Notes: a model not told the origin generated them from the letters alone. A DNA stretch of 29,400 nt from Bacteroidales bacterium (GCA_018400545.1 JAGYLT010000002.1:1-29400), one strand, 5' to 3'; positions 1 through 8,996 are shown, numbered from the stretch's first letter. Made by a program: numbers and translations.

Positions 1-207
1 AATGGCGTCGGCGTTAAATCAGGAAAACTTACAGCCGGTCAGCGGCAAATCAGTATTGAAGGTCTGTCATCAGGTGTGTATATCCTGACGATCAAGCGCA
101 ATGGCAAACCCCATCAATATGCGGCTGGAAATAATCTGGGCAGCAACCGGGTAAGGCAATTCCCCCTCACCCATCGAGGCAAAAGTATAACATACAATTC
201 CGAATAA
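1..207 (+). CDS. C-terminal fragment resembling a T9SS sorting domain (5' end outside window)
   Basis: Frame 1 is open from the first base to the TAA at 205-207. The first ~34 codons read like the last strands of a type IX secretion type A C-terminal domain, with a GLSSGVYILTI core at codons 21-31. Genuine domains of this type usually end 10-15 residues later with a basic Lys-Ile/Val-Lys-like tail. Here the frame instead continues for almost 40 unremarkable residues that are antisense to the membrane-protein gene at 70-252. I infer that only roughly the first 95-105 bases are real sorting-domain sequence and that a junction follows. No catalytic domain is visible. Confidence 0.4.
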   Translation, partial: NGVGVKSGKLTAGQRQISIEGLSSGVYILTIKRNGKPHQYAAGNNLGSNRVRQFPLTHRGKSITYNSE

Positions 208-252
208 AAGCCCGCTCAGGGTGGCAACGATCAATCGTGTTACTGGTTTCAT
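70..252 (-). CDS. Short hydrophobic membrane protein, probably truncated at its C-terminus
   Basis: Sixty codons starting MKPVTRLIVATLSG. I chose the ATG at 252-250 over the longer frame because the extra N-terminus is non-hydrophobic intergenic sequence and a good promoter lies at 295-326. Residues about 7-27 form one transmembrane helix, and residues about 34-52 begin a second. The last eight residues (DRQDIHT and neighbours) break the hydrophobic pattern and are antisense to the T9SS-like reading on the other strand. From memory, small Bacteroidota membrane proteins with this kind of N-terminus are longer, so I read this as the N-terminal half of a gene cut by a junction near base 95-105. 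Function unknown. Confidence 0.5.
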   Translation of the reverse strand: MKPVTRLIVATLSGLLFGIVCYTFASMGEGELPYPVAAQIISSRILMGFAIALDRQDIHT

Positions 253-294
253 AGTCTCTCTGTTTTGATTATAAATCAGCGAATTATCCAGTCG

Positions 295-326
295 CAAATA
301 TATGGGATGCCAATGAATAACCCAAA
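295..326 (-). promoter_or_regulatory. Bacteroidota-type promoter for the small membrane protein
   Basis: On the - strand TTTG (326-323) is followed, after a 20-base spacer, by TATATTTG (302-295). This matches the Bacteroidota primary sigma consensus TTTG - about 20 - TAnnTTTG. Predicted transcription start is about 36 bases upstream of the ATG at 252. The -33 element touches the stem of the adjoining terminator. Confidence 0.6.
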
Positions 327-358
327 AAAAAAGAGCCGTCATGAACAGCTCTTTTTTT
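326..358 (-). terminator. Rho-independent terminator after mscS
   Basis: The arms are 326-336 (seven A then GAGC) and 348-358 (GCTC then seven T), forming an 11-bp stem with an 11-base loop. A T-run follows on both strands. It lies 22 bases beyond the mscS stop codon. The A/T-rich lower stem means it could act in either direction. Confidence 0.75.
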
Positions 359-380
359 ATTTTGAATGAGATATATCTCG

Positions 381-1193
381 CTATTTTTCGTTGTAAACGT
401 GCACATCGGTTTGCGGGAAAGGAATGGAAACGCCTTCCTTATCGAACGATTTCTTCACGTTTTCGGTCATATCAAAAAATACACCCCAGTAGTTGGGCGC
501 TTCAACCCATGTACGAACCACAAAATTCACGGAACTATCGGCCAGTTCGGAAACGGCAATAAAAGGCTCCGGATCTTTCAGAATACGTTCGTCAGCATCC
601 ACCAGCGATTTAATAATTCCTTTGGCTTTATCGATATCGTCACTATAACCAATGCCAAATGTGAAATCCACACGGCGGCGCGGCTCGGTTGAGAAGTTGG
701 TCATCGGGCCGGTTGAAAGCGGGCCGTTGGGGATGATAATGGTTTTGTTATCAACGGTTTTCAGGATGGTATTAAAAATCTGAATTTCATTTACGGTACC
801 CATATATCCCTGTGCATCAACAAAATCGCCAACTTTAAAGGGCTTGAATAAAATCAGGATTACACCACCGGCAAAGTTCTGGAGTGTGCCTGAGAGCGCC
901 ATACCAACAGCCAAACCGGCAGCAGCAAGAATAGCTACAAATGATGTCATTTCAATTCCTACCATCGAAATCACGCTGATGATAAGCATGATCTTAAGTA
1001 CAATGCCAAGTATCGATCCGAGGAATTTACGGAGTGTAGGTTCTACCTCGCGTTTTTCCATTCCTTTCTTAATTCCGCCAATAATAATTTTGATCACCCA
1101 TAAACCGATGATGAGGGTTACCAGAGCAAGTAGCAGGTCTATTGCAAAATCCTGTACCAAAGGCAGGATACTGTTCAGATTAAAATCTTCCAT
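381..1193 (-). CDS. mscS: MscS-family mechanosensitive channel
   Basis: A 270-residue small-conductance mechanosensitive channel of the inner membrane; members of the family open under membrane tension to release solutes after osmotic downshock. Two N-terminal helices lie at about 16-38 and 58-80. The pore-lining helix at about 84-115 has the family pattern of alternating Ala and Gly (AAAGLAVGMALSGTLQNFAGG), followed by LFKPFKVGDFV, the entry to the beta domain. The C-terminus carries the family's SIPFPQ motif. Length is close to E. coli MscS (286), so this is the minimal form without extra domains. It follows the DUF3078 gene by 36 bases and is probably co-transcribed with it. Confidence 0.93.
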   Translation of the reverse strand: MEDFNLNSILPLVQDFAIDLLLALVTLIIGLWVIKIIIGGIKKGMEKREVEPTLRKFLGSILGIVLKIMLIISVISMVGIEMTSFVAILAAAGLAVGMALSGTLQNFAGGVILILFKPFKVGDFVDAQGYMGTVNEIQIFNTILKTVDNKTIIIPNGPLSTGPMTNFSTEPRRRVDFTFGIGYSDDIDKAKGIIKSLVDADERILKDPEPFIAVSELADSSVNFVVRTWVEAPNYWGVFFDMTENVKKSFDKEGVSIPFPQTDVHVYNEK

Positions 1194-1229
1194 GGTTTTA
1201 TAAAGTTAAGTTAGTATTGATTATTTGTC

Positions 1230-2201
1230 CTAAAAATTATAAGCCAGACCAATTCCAAAAGTTTGCAGCACCTGGAGTTTGTCATTTGGCACTGGCTCTT
1301 CCTCTCCGTTTAAAACAGCACGATCGATGAAAACATCACCGGGCATGTATGCCAGATGTACAAAAAGATTTGCCGAAAGCCATTCATTAACTTTGAGGTT
1401 TACAAACGTTTGCCAGTTCATATCCAGTGGCATGGTATCATCTGGAATGTTATTATCCTGCAGATAATTGTAGAAAAAGTTCAACCGGGATTCAACATTC
1501 ACATTGGTGAATAAATCTTTCTTGAAATAAAATTCAGCAAAAGCACCAATCTTAATTTTCAATTTCTTGCCATCAGCTGTCTTCACTCTTGTTGAATCGC
1601 CATCATTTACTACCCATTCATATTCTGCAACATCAACACCGTAAGCTCCCACATCGGCCAGCCCTTGATCGGTTACAAAAACAGCACGCATGGTAGCCGG
1701 CGAAATAAGAATGCTGAAATAGTCAACCGGCTTGTAAAGTAAACCGGGAGCAACATTTAAATATCCAGGCGCCAGAAAACTCGAAACAACAGTAGAGTCA
1801 TCCGGATAATCGTAACCATTGGCGAATTGTGAAGTGAAATTTATCTGGCCGGTCGCACTCCAGTTTTTGGAAAATTTCTGATTGAACTGTGTGATCAACT
1901 CGATCAGGTCTTCATTTTTACGAAGGTTTTCGTAGCTTTCATTTTTAATAATTCCATACTTGAGGTTGATGGAGTTGTTGATTGAAAAATTTCCGCTGGT
2001 GTAATCGGCAAAATATTTTCCAACCGCTGTAAAAGCGTATGAATTTTCACCGCCGGCAGTCCAGTTTGAAAAACTCGACTGGTTGAAGGTTAGGCTCAAT
2101 AAACCGCTTCTTTTCCATTTGCTTGTGGTATCTGCTGCGTCTTGCGCCGAAGTGGCTGAAAAAGCCAAAAAAACTGCAAAAAGGATAACTGATTTTTTCA
2201 T
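1230..2201 (-). CDS. DUF3078 outer-membrane protein
   Basis: A 323-residue secreted protein with a signal peptide (MKKSVILFAVFLAFSATSAQ, 1-20). The mature protein consists of alternating amphipathic strands rich in aromatic residues and ends in phenylalanine, the usual mark of an outer-membrane beta barrel. The early motif SLTFNQSSFSNWTAGGENS is what I recognise as DUF3078, a Bacteroidota family of unknown function. It lies directly upstream of mscS (36-base gap), suggesting joint transcription. I found no TAnnTTTG element in the 189 bases upstream. Confidence 0.85.
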   Translation of the reverse strand: MKKSVILFAVFLAFSATSAQDAADTTSKWKRSGLLSLTFNQSSFSNWTAGGENSYAFTAVGKYFADYTSGNFSINNSINLKYGIIKNESYENLRKNEDLIELITQFNQKFSKNWSATGQINFTSQFANGYDYPDDSTVVSSFLAPGYLNVAPGLLYKPVDYFSILISPATMRAVFVTDQGLADVGAYGVDVAEYEWVVNDGDSTRVKTADGKKLKIKIGAFAEFYFKKDLFTNVNVESRLNFFYNYLQDNNIPDDTMPLDMNWQTFVNLKVNEWLSANLFVHLAYMPGDVFIDRAVLNGEEEPVPNDKLQVLQTFGIGLAYNF

Positions 2202-2390
2202 GCTAATTTACTTTATAATTTTAATTTAATTATTTTATGAAAATTCTTAAACATTTAAAATACCTATATATTTAAAAAGCGGGTGCAAAAAAAACCAAAT
2301 TTCTTCACATTCAAATGGCTGTCAGTAAAATGTTAGATTAATTTTTGAATATTTAACAGTGGCGTATATTAATCTATTCATAAAAAAAAC
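2202..2390. other. AT-rich intergenic stretch
   Basis: An A/T-rich gap between the DUF3078 start and the first LruC gene's stop. I see no strong hairpin and no full promoter match. It must contain the end of the LruC transcript and probably the DUF3078 promoter, but neither is recognisable. Confidence 0.4.
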
Positions 2391-4874
2391 TTAATATATT
2401 TCGTCACTATTTCTATATCCGGAATAATTCAGATACCAGTCGTTATAAAGGCTGCCTCCCGATTCGGCCCATGCACCAAAATGGTTGTATGCATCAATGA
2501 TTTGTGCTTTTTCAACCGGGTAATCAAAAGGCTCTACCAGAAACATGGCCCAGGGCAGGTTTGTGCTGGTTACATAATACACTCCGGCAATTGGGTTGGA
2601 AGCATCATCGTAGGTGCCAAACATATCGGTATCAATCAGATCGGTGGGCGGAAACTCCGGGAGGTGGATTTCCACATTGCGATCTTTCGATTTTATGATG
2701 AACGGATTGAAATATGCAAGATCAATTAGTGCCGGATCCTGTGGCTCCTGGAATGTCATTACAATATTTATGGTGTCGGATGTCCCCTGTGGATTGCCGG
2801 GAACGGTATTGAAGAATGATCCGCCCGGACGGTTGATCACATCGTTGATACTTTCGGTAACGATGACCACAGCTTTAGACTGCCCATCCTCCAGCCCGTT
2901 GGAGGCCAGACTTACATAACCCTCTTCGAGCACCGGCCCGGTTACTGTGGCAAACAAATCCGGCGTGAGGCTCTCATACTGAAAACCAAACCCATTGTCG
3001 AGCGAGGCTCCTACGGCAAGCACCGAAAAGTTGAACTTCAGATCAACCACCATATCCCCGGCATTGGTCACATAGCTGGCTTCGATGGCCATCACAAGGT
3101 CGTTAAAATCATAGTCTCCCTTTGAAGGCCATAAGTCTTCGAAAGCTACTGTTGCATATTGCTGATCATCCGGGAAATAAGCATTAAAAGCCCTGAGCGG
3201 GTCGTCGGGGTATGCATCCAGGGTGTCGGGAATACCGTCAAAATCCATATCCACAATTGTTGGGGTACCAAATCCATCCGGGTTACAGGCCGTTACCGGC
3301 AGATAGTTAACCGCATTTTCAATGCTGGTGATGTAGGCTCCATTCGTGAAATTCTGGGCTCCTCCGCCATTTAATTCGCCATCTGTGGTCGCTACTTCAA
3401 TAGTTCCACCGAATTTATCAGAGTTGTTCCACACATTCAGGTCGTCGGTTACTACCACCGAAGAAAGCGCCCCCTCACCATTCATATCGCATTCCATCAC
3501 CAAATCCTCCGCACTGATCATGCAGTTATCAAAAATATCAATGCTTTTGTTATTCCAGAAGTTGATCTCCTGTCCTGATTTCAGAAATCCGGTATTTAAA
3601 GTGATTTTAACGTTTCCTGAAAAACTGATATCCTCTTCGGCAATGATGCCGCAATTGTTTGTGAAATCACCATTTGAACTCACTTCAACAGATTTTTCAA
3701 TGATGATGAGACCGTTATTCTCGAGCACTGCGTTGTCGTAAACACTGAAATCTTCATGCGCAATAACGTCTCCATAATTAGTAAAAACCGTATTGGAGCC
3801 AAACTCGATATCCTTATCACCTTCAAAAGTCCCGTCGTTGTCAATTGTTGCGCCCCATCCGTAACACTGAAACTTATCACCTGTGCTCAACAGGCCTGTA
3901 TTAATCAATACTGCTGCATTTAATTCCAGTTTTTTCTCGTAAACCAGGGTTCCGTAATTTTCGAGGCTGCCTGTGTGATATGAATTGTTCCTTACGGTCA
4001 GGTTACCGTAATTCAAAACTTCGGCATTATTTCCCCACACATCAAATTTCTTCCCTTCCACATCCGCATTTTCATACACGGTAAAAGAGGAATTATTTCC
4101 CATACTCACATCATCAATATCCACATTTGCATTTTGGTAGATGGTGATTTCCGCACCGCTGAGTTCGATATTTTTGGAGGTAATTAATTCGCCACCTTCA
4201 GCCACCACAATCGCCGAAACCTCAGTGAGATACTGATTGTTGGTAATGGTTGCCGTTCCGCAAATGCGCAGTGTACCTCCCCCATTCCAGTTTTCAAAAT
4301 TTATTTTGCCATCAAAGCTATCCTCCACGCAGTAAGTTTTTCCCTGATTAATATTTACCGTTCCGCCGCCGCTGATGTATTCATCGCAACCTTCGGTGCA
4401 ATCCGGGCCATCGGTGGTTTGCTTAAAATGATCCTGGGAATTGCGGCGCTTGTTTTTCATGGATGAAAAGGTATGCTGAACCATTCCGTTTTGGATGGGA
4501 ACTGTGGTATGTTCAACCGAGCCGAACGGATTTTCATACTTCAGAAATAGTTCGGTGAGATATGGCGGCAATACGATATTCGAAATAAATGGCTTATTTG
4601 CAGCCAATGATCCGGATTGATACAATTTCCCACCTTCATCCGGATTTGCACTATAAATTGATATTTTGGATTTTGGTAGATAGCTTTTTGTATTTTCAAT
4701 GCTTACCTTGATTTGGATGGATTGTTTCATATCCCAGTTGAAATTAACCGGAACATTCAGGTCTTCTACCCTTTCGGTAACCCCGCCATTGTCTCTTTCA
4801 TTCAGTTCACGGCGGCAGGATATTGAAACAATGAATAGCGCGAGGGAAAAAACAAAGACGTATTTAATTTTCAT
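2391..4874 (-). CDS. LruC-domain lipoprotein 1
   Basis: An 827-residue predicted lipoprotein. The signal sequence runs to Cys20; the preceding SIS is slightly off the lipobox consensus but usual for Bacteroidota. Residues 40-140 resemble a beta-sandwich. A CxxxCDE segment (159-165) opens a long repetitive region (about 165-515) in which short units around an N-x-G turn recur (NYGTL, NDGTF, NYGDV, NNGLI), suggesting a beta-helix. A calcium-type DMDFDGIPDTLDAYPDDP loop (542-559) leads into the LruC domain with LWPSKGDYDFNDLV (581-594), continuing to the end. LruC is named after a Leptospira surface lipoprotein; its function is unknown. The downstream copy at 5021-7399 has the same architecture, indicating tandem duplication. 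Confidence 0.87.
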   Translation of the reverse strand: MKIKYVFVFSLALFIVSISCRRELNERDNGGVTERVEDLNVPVNFNWDMKQSIQIKVSIENTKSYLPKSKISIYSANPDEGGKLYQSGSLAANKPFISNIVLPPYLTELFLKYENPFGSVEHTTVPIQNGMVQHTFSSMKNKRRNSQDHFKQTTDGPDCTEGCDEYISGGGTVNINQGKTYCVEDSFDGKINFENWNGGGTLRICGTATITNNQYLTEVSAIVVAEGGELITSKNIELSGAEITIYQNANVDIDDVSMGNNSSFTVYENADVEGKKFDVWGNNAEVLNYGNLTVRNNSYHTGSLENYGTLVYEKKLELNAAVLINTGLLSTGDKFQCYGWGATIDNDGTFEGDKDIEFGSNTVFTNYGDVIAHEDFSVYDNAVLENNGLIIIEKSVEVSSNGDFTNNCGIIAEEDISFSGNVKITLNTGFLKSGQEINFWNNKSIDIFDNCMISAEDLVMECDMNGEGALSSVVVTDDLNVWNNSDKFGGTIEVATTDGELNGGGAQNFTNGAYITSIENAVNYLPVTACNPDGFGTPTIVDMDFDGIPDTLDAYPDDPLRAFNAYFPDDQQYATVAFEDLWPSKGDYDFNDLVMAIEASYVTNAGDMVVDLKFNFSVLAVGASLDNGFGFQYESLTPDLFATVTGPVLEEGYVSLASNGLEDGQSKAVVIVTESINDVINRPGGSFFNTVPGNPQGTSDTINIVMTFQEPQDPALIDLAYFNPFIIKSKDRNVEIHLPEFPPTDLIDTDMFGTYDDASNPIAGVYYVTSTNLPWAMFLVEPFDYPVEKAQIIDAYNHFGAWAESGGSLYNDWYLNYSGYRNSDEIY

Positions 4875-4925
4875 TTTGGTAAGATTTGGTTCATTAAAAT
4901 TTCGCCCCTAATAATCAGCAGTAGT

Positions 4926-4933
4926 CAAAGATA
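4926..4933 (-). promoter_or_regulatory. -7 promoter element of LruC gene 1
   Basis: Reads TATCTTTG on the - strand, an exact TAnnTTTG match, about 50 bases upstream of the ATG at 4874. The -33 region is only T-rich, without a clear TTTG. Confidence 0.45.
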
Positions 4934-4951
4934 AGAATAATCCCGTTAGTG

Positions 4952-4992
4952 AAAAATAAAAAATGCAAGGGAATAATTCAATTCCCCTGCAT
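4952..4992 (-). terminator. Rho-independent terminator after LruC gene 2
   Basis: The arms at 4992-4981 and 4974-4963 form a 12-bp stem (one G-T wobble) around a 6-base loop, followed on the - strand by a T-rich run (complement of 4952-4962). It begins 28 bases after the stop of the gene at 5021. It separates the two LruC genes, so each is probably transcribed independently. Confidence 0.85.
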
Positions 4993-5020
4993 CGAAATCA
5001 TTATTAACCAAAAACAATTA

Positions 5021-7399
5021 TTAAGGAGTCCATACTTTTGTTGATATCGGATTTGTGTACCAATCCTGATTTGCAGTACCTCCGGATTGTGCCCAGTTGG
5101 CAAAATCAGGGAACGCTTCAATAATCGGGATGGCTTCGATGGGATAGTCCACAGGCTCGATAATGAGGAGCCCCCAGGGCAATCCGGTTTCTGTTTTGTA
5201 GAAAGTGCCCAAAAACGGATCAGAGACGTCGTTGCCGGTACCCAGTAATGCCGTATTCATATTATCAGTGGGCTGCCTGTTGGGAAGGTGAATTTCAACC
5301 TCACGGTTTTGATTTTTAATCAGGAAGGCATTGTATGCCGATGGCCCGATAAGATCGCGCGAAATCGGTGTGGTTTCTCCAAACAGGATATTGATCTGAA
5401 TCAGATCGGATGTTCCTACCAAACCATTATCCATGGTATTAAACATGGAGCCACCCACGCGGTTTAGCACACTTTCAATATTTTCAACGGCTATAATTAC
5501 CGCTGAATCCTGATCCTGTTCTGTACCATTTGCATTGTTCAGGATACTGGTTTCACCCGATCCGAGCAGCACGGCACCCGTCACCTGCTGAATATCCGAA
5601 GGCTCGATGTTGGCAAACTGCCAGCCAAAACCATTTTCGAATGATGCCCCTACAGCACGAACATCAAAATTGATATCGATTTCAACAACATCATTGCTGG
5701 CATTTGTAATTTCATTTCCGTAAACCCCAAGCACCAGGTCGTTAAAGTCATAGTCGCCGGTTGAAGGCCACAGGTCTTCAAACATGATGGTTGCATAGCT
5801 GTCTTCCGAAGGAAAATAATTATTGAAGGCACGGTAAACATCTTCCGGATAGTCATCACTTGAATCCGGCACGCCGTCGCCATCTGTATCGATAATTTCA
5901 GGTTCGCCTATGCCATCGGGATTACAGTTGCCGGGTGCGATATAGTTGGTAATTTCATCCAGACCTACCACGGTGGCGCCATTGATAAAATGATCCGGAA
6001 TACCGCCGTTTGTGATATAGAGATCGTCGGTTGCAGCTTCTATCGCTCCCTCCATTTCATTGTTATTATAGATGGTAAAAGTTCCGGTCACTAAAACAGA
6101 GTTTAGATTGCCAAAACCCTCAATACCACCTGAATTCAGGAATAGATCAACTGTTGAAATCATACTGCCGTCATAAATGCTTACACTGTTGTTCTGGTTC
6201 AGGTTGATGGTTTCGCCACCTTTAAGAAATCCTGAGTACACCTCAAAATCACCCGAATTCACATCGAAAGTGCCACTACAAATCATTGCACAGTTATTCC
6301 TGATCAAACTGCCCGAATTAATATCTATATCACCGGTTACATCTATCGTTCCGTTATTTATCAGGCTGCTCTGCGAATTGGTTTCCAGTGTATTGGCTGT
6401 ATTGGATTCAAGAATGAGGGTGCCACTATTTTCAAGTGTTGCTTGTGTATTGAGTGCGAACTCTGAGCCGTTTGCAGTAATTGTACCAGAATTCACCACT
6501 GTATTCTTGTTAATTTCCACATCACCTGTGATATTCAGAATACCTGAATTGATGAACTCAGTTTCCAGGTTTTGTATTTTCATACCCCCATTCACGATTA
6601 TCATACCCTGATTTTCAACATAATCACCGGCAGTTCTGAAATTGTCGTTCACAATCAGGGTGGCATTTTCATAAACGGTAATCGTGCCGGTGCTTCCCCA
6701 GCCTGTAAAATTGTTAATTGTAAGGGTTCCGTTTTGGGTAACAATGATGTGGGAATCATCAGCGAAATTCATATCTGTAATGGTTGCATCACCACACACC
6801 TGCAATGTACCACCGCCGTCCCAGCCGTTAAAGGTGATGTTTCCGTTAAAAGTTTCGGTTACACAAAATGTTTCACCACCACCAATGAAATATGTTCCGG
6901 TTCCTGAAATGGTTTCATCACAATCTTCACCACAATCGGGTCCGATTTCGTTCGATCCCTTAAATCCTGATTTCATGCCCTGATCTGTCGATTCAGAAAA
7001 TGTATAATCAATGGATTTGGCTGCAGGAACAGCTACGGTTTTTACGTTTCCAAAAGGAAATTCACACTGGAGGTAAACGGATTCCAGGTAGGCCGGAATC
7101 CGCAGGGTTGTGGTAAAACGGTTGTCAGGCGAAACACTTCCGGATACCAACTGCATGCCACCATTTGCGGGATCACCTTTGAACACCGTAATCCTGGAAA
7201 CTGCCTGGGTGGATTGTGATGTTTCTACACCCACACTAAGGGTTACATCAGCGTATGATGCCCACTCAAAACCAGCCGGAATTACCAGGTCTTTCATCGT
7301 TTGACCGGATTGTGGCTCCGGATTGTCTTCAATTTTGCGACACCCGGAAAATACTGCTGCGAATAATAAACCTATTAAAAAAATTTGTTTTAATTTCAT
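5021..7399 (-). CDS. LruC-domain lipoprotein 2
   Basis: A 792-residue predicted lipoprotein. I place the start at the ATG at 7399-7397 because it directly precedes a clean signal peptide with lipobox FSGC (Cys20); the upstream in-frame start would add 16 polar residues. The architecture repeats that of the neighbouring copy: N-terminal sandwich, GPDCGEDCDE (153-162), beta-helix-like repeats (NQGMI, NSGIL, NSGTI, NSGTL, NNGTI) to about 470, a DTDGDGVPDSSDDYPED calcium-type loop (504-520), then the LruC domain with LWPSTGDYDFNDLV (543-556). It is probably exposed on the cell surface or faces the periplasm from the outer membrane. Function unknown. The repeats diverge from the paralogue far more than the LruC domain does. 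Confidence 0.87.
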   Translation of the reverse strand: MKLKQIFLIGLLFAAVFSGCRKIEDNPEPQSGQTMKDLVIPAGFEWASYADVTLSVGVETSQSTQAVSRITVFKGDPANGGMQLVSGSVSPDNRFTTTLRIPAYLESVYLQCEFPFGNVKTVAVPAAKSIDYTFSESTDQGMKSGFKGSNEIGPDCGEDCDETISGTGTYFIGGGETFCVTETFNGNITFNGWDGGGTLQVCGDATITDMNFADDSHIIVTQNGTLTINNFTGWGSTGTITVYENATLIVNDNFRTAGDYVENQGMIIVNGGMKIQNLETEFINSGILNITGDVEINKNTVVNSGTITANGSEFALNTQATLENSGTLILESNTANTLETNSQSSLINNGTIDVTGDIDINSGSLIRNNCAMICSGTFDVNSGDFEVYSGFLKGGETINLNQNNSVSIYDGSMISTVDLFLNSGGIEGFGNLNSVLVTGTFTIYNNNEMEGAIEAATDDLYITNGGIPDHFINGATVVGLDEITNYIAPGNCNPDGIGEPEIIDTDGDGVPDSSDDYPEDVYRAFNNYFPSEDSYATIMFEDLWPSTGDYDFNDLVLGVYGNEITNASNDVVEIDINFDVRAVGASFENGFGWQFANIEPSDIQQVTGAVLLGSGETSILNNANGTEQDQDSAVIIAVENIESVLNRVGGSMFNTMDNGLVGTSDLIQINILFGETTPISRDLIGPSAYNAFLIKNQNREVEIHLPNRQPTDNMNTALLGTGNDVSDPFLGTFYKTETGLPWGLLIIEPVDYPIEAIPIIEAFPDFANWAQSGGTANQDWYTNPISTKVWTP

Positions 7400-7520
7400 C
7401 GTTTTAAAATTTAAATGTTTCTCACCTTTGATCAATACCCGTGCCAATCATTTTAATTAACTATATTGTAGCACTTTACAAGTATCCACCGTTCCAACCC
7501 ATCCATTTACAATATAATTT

Positions 7521-7542
7521 TTGGAAACTTTCCAATAATTGG
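7521..7542. promoter_or_regulatory. Nested palindromes upstream of LruC gene 2
   Basis: TTGGAAA-C-TTTCCAA (7521-7535) is a perfect inverted repeat. It overlaps CCAAT-A-ATTGG (7532-7542), so three alternating half-sites lie in 22 bases. The site is about 120 bases upstream of the LruC ATG, just past the glyA terminator. It could be an operator for a dimeric regulator or simply chance in AT-rich DNA. Confidence 0.3.
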
Positions 7543-7553
7543 AATTAATGTCA

Positions 7554-7588
7554 TAAAAAAAGCCGCTAATCCAAAAGGAGAGCGGCTT
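7554..7588 (-). terminator. Rho-independent terminator after glyA
   Basis: AAGCCGCT (7560-7567) pairs with AGCGGCTT (7581-7588) around a 13-base loop. On the - strand the stem runs straight into a T-run (complement of 7555-7560). It lies 21 bases past the glyA stop. Confidence 0.85.
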
Positions 7589-7609
7589 GTGTTTATTTTA
7601 AAAATAAGG

Positions 7610-8890
7610 TTAATCAGCAAATAACGGGAATGCACCCATCATCTTGTTCACCTCAGCCCTGACTTCGCCAAGGACTTTCTCGTTTTCTATATTTGAGATA
7701 ACCCGGTCGATGAATTCAACGATGGGTTCCATATGCTCTTCTTTCAGTCCCCGTGTGGTAACGGCCGGTGTACCGATTCTAAGGCCGGAGGTCTGGAAAG
7801 GGCTGCGGTCATCAAACGGAACCATATTTTTATTTACGGTGATGTCGGCCTGAACCAGGGTGTCTTCCACCTGGCGTCCGGTAATATCCGGGAATTTTGT
7901 CCGCAGGTCTATCAGCATCAGGTGGTTGTCGGTTCCACCTGAAATCACATGGTAACCTCTGTCCACAAATGCTTTGGCCATCACATTGGCGTTTTTCTTC
8001 ACCTGGAGAATGTAATTCATGAATTCATCGGTGAGTGCCTCGCCATAAGCCACAGCTTTTGAAGCAATCACGTGTTCCAGCGGGCCGCCCTGAATTCCTG
8101 GGAATACTGCTGAATTCAACAGCATCGACATTTTTTTCACGGTTCCTTTTTTGGTGGTCAGTCCCCATGGGTTTTCAAAGTTTTCGCCCATCAGGATCAT
8201 GCCGCCGCGCGGGCCACGCAATGTTTTGTGTGTGGTTGTGGTAACGATGTGGCAATGGGGCAACGGATCGTTCAATACACCTTTGGCTATCAGTCCGGCC
8301 GGGTGGGCGATGTCGGCCATCAGCAATGCACCAATTTTATCGGCAATGGCCCGCATGCGCTCATAATCCCAGTCGCGCGAATAGGCCGAAGCTCCTGCAA
8401 TGATGAGTTTTGGCTTTTCTTCCAGGGCGGTCTTTTCCATCTGATCATAATCGATCAGCCCGGTTTCTTTACTAACGCCATAGGACACCTGGCGATAGAG
8501 AATCCCTGATGAGTTTACCGGCGATCCGTGTGAAAGGTGGCCGCCATGCGAAAGGTCGAGCCCCATAAAAGTGTCACCGGGTTTCAGGCAGGCGAGAAAT
8601 ACCGCCATGTTGGCCTGTGCGCCGGAGTGTGGCTGCACGTTGGCATATTCGGCATTAAACAATTCTTTTGCACGATCGATGGCAAGTTGCTCGGTCTGGT
8701 CAACCATTTCGCAACCGCCGTAATATCTTTTGCCAGGATAACCTTCAGCATATTTGTTGGTCATCACCGAGCCCATGGCTTCGAGTACCTGATTGCTCAC
8801 AAAATTTTCTGATGCAATCAGCTCGATGCCTTTCATCTGGCGTTCTTTTTCCTGTTTTATGATATCAAAAACCTGGGTATCTCTTTCCAT
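7610..8890 (-). CDS. glyA: Serine hydroxymethyltransferase
   Basis: A 426-residue cytosolic PLP enzyme that interconverts serine plus tetrahydrofolate with glycine plus 5,10-methylene-tetrahydrofolate, the main source of one-carbon units. Full length for the bacterial family. Visible signatures are [12 protein letters not shown] near the N-terminus, [13 protein letters not shown] (48-59), the QPHSGAQAN substrate loop (86-94), the DIAHPAGL segment and the PLP-lysine motif [14 protein letters not shown] with Lys222. It is a single-gene transcript: a -7 element lies at 8941-8948 and a terminator at 7554-7588. It diverges from the toxin-antitoxin operon. Confidence 0.98.
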   Translation of the reverse strand: MERDTQVFDIIKQEKERQMKGIELIASENFVSNQVLEAMGSVMTNKYAEGYPGKRYYGGCEMVDQTEQLAIDRAKELFNAEYANVQPHSGAQANMAVFLACLKPGDTFMGLDLSHGGHLSHGSPVNSSGILYRQVSYGVSKETGLIDYDQMEKTALEEKPKLIIAGASAYSRDWDYERMRAIADKIGALLMADIAHPAGLIAKGVLNDPLPHCHIVTTTTHKTLRGPRGGMILMGENFENPWGLTTKKGTVKKMSMLLNSAVFPGIQGGPLEHVIASKAVAYGEALTDEFMNYILQVKKNANVMAKAFVDRGYHVISGGTDNHLMLIDLRTKFPDITGRQVEDTLVQADITVNKNMVPFDDRSPFQTSGLRIGTPAVTTRGLKEEHMEPIVEFIDRVISNIENEKVLGEVRAEVNKMMGAFPLFAD

Positions 8891-8940
8891 TTCCGGTTGA
8901 ATTTAAATTATTTTGTACTTGCTTTAACTAAAATAAGGGA

Positions 8941-8948
8941 CAAAATTA
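8941..8948 (-). promoter_or_regulatory. -7 promoter element of glyA
   Basis: Reads TAATTTTG on the - strand (TAnnTTTG), about 50 bases upstream of the glyA ATG. A T-tract 18 bases further upstream may serve as the -33 region. Confidence 0.45.
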
Positions 8949-8988
8949 GTTTAATATTTTTGATGTAAAATGTAGTCGTTTTATTTTT

Positions 8989-8996
8989 TAAATTTG
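8989..8996 (+). promoter_or_regulatory. -7 promoter element of the toxin-antitoxin operon
   Basis: TAAATTTG matches TAnnTTTG exactly and lies 30 bases before the antitoxin ATG. No correctly spaced TTTG is visible upstream. Confidence 0.45.
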
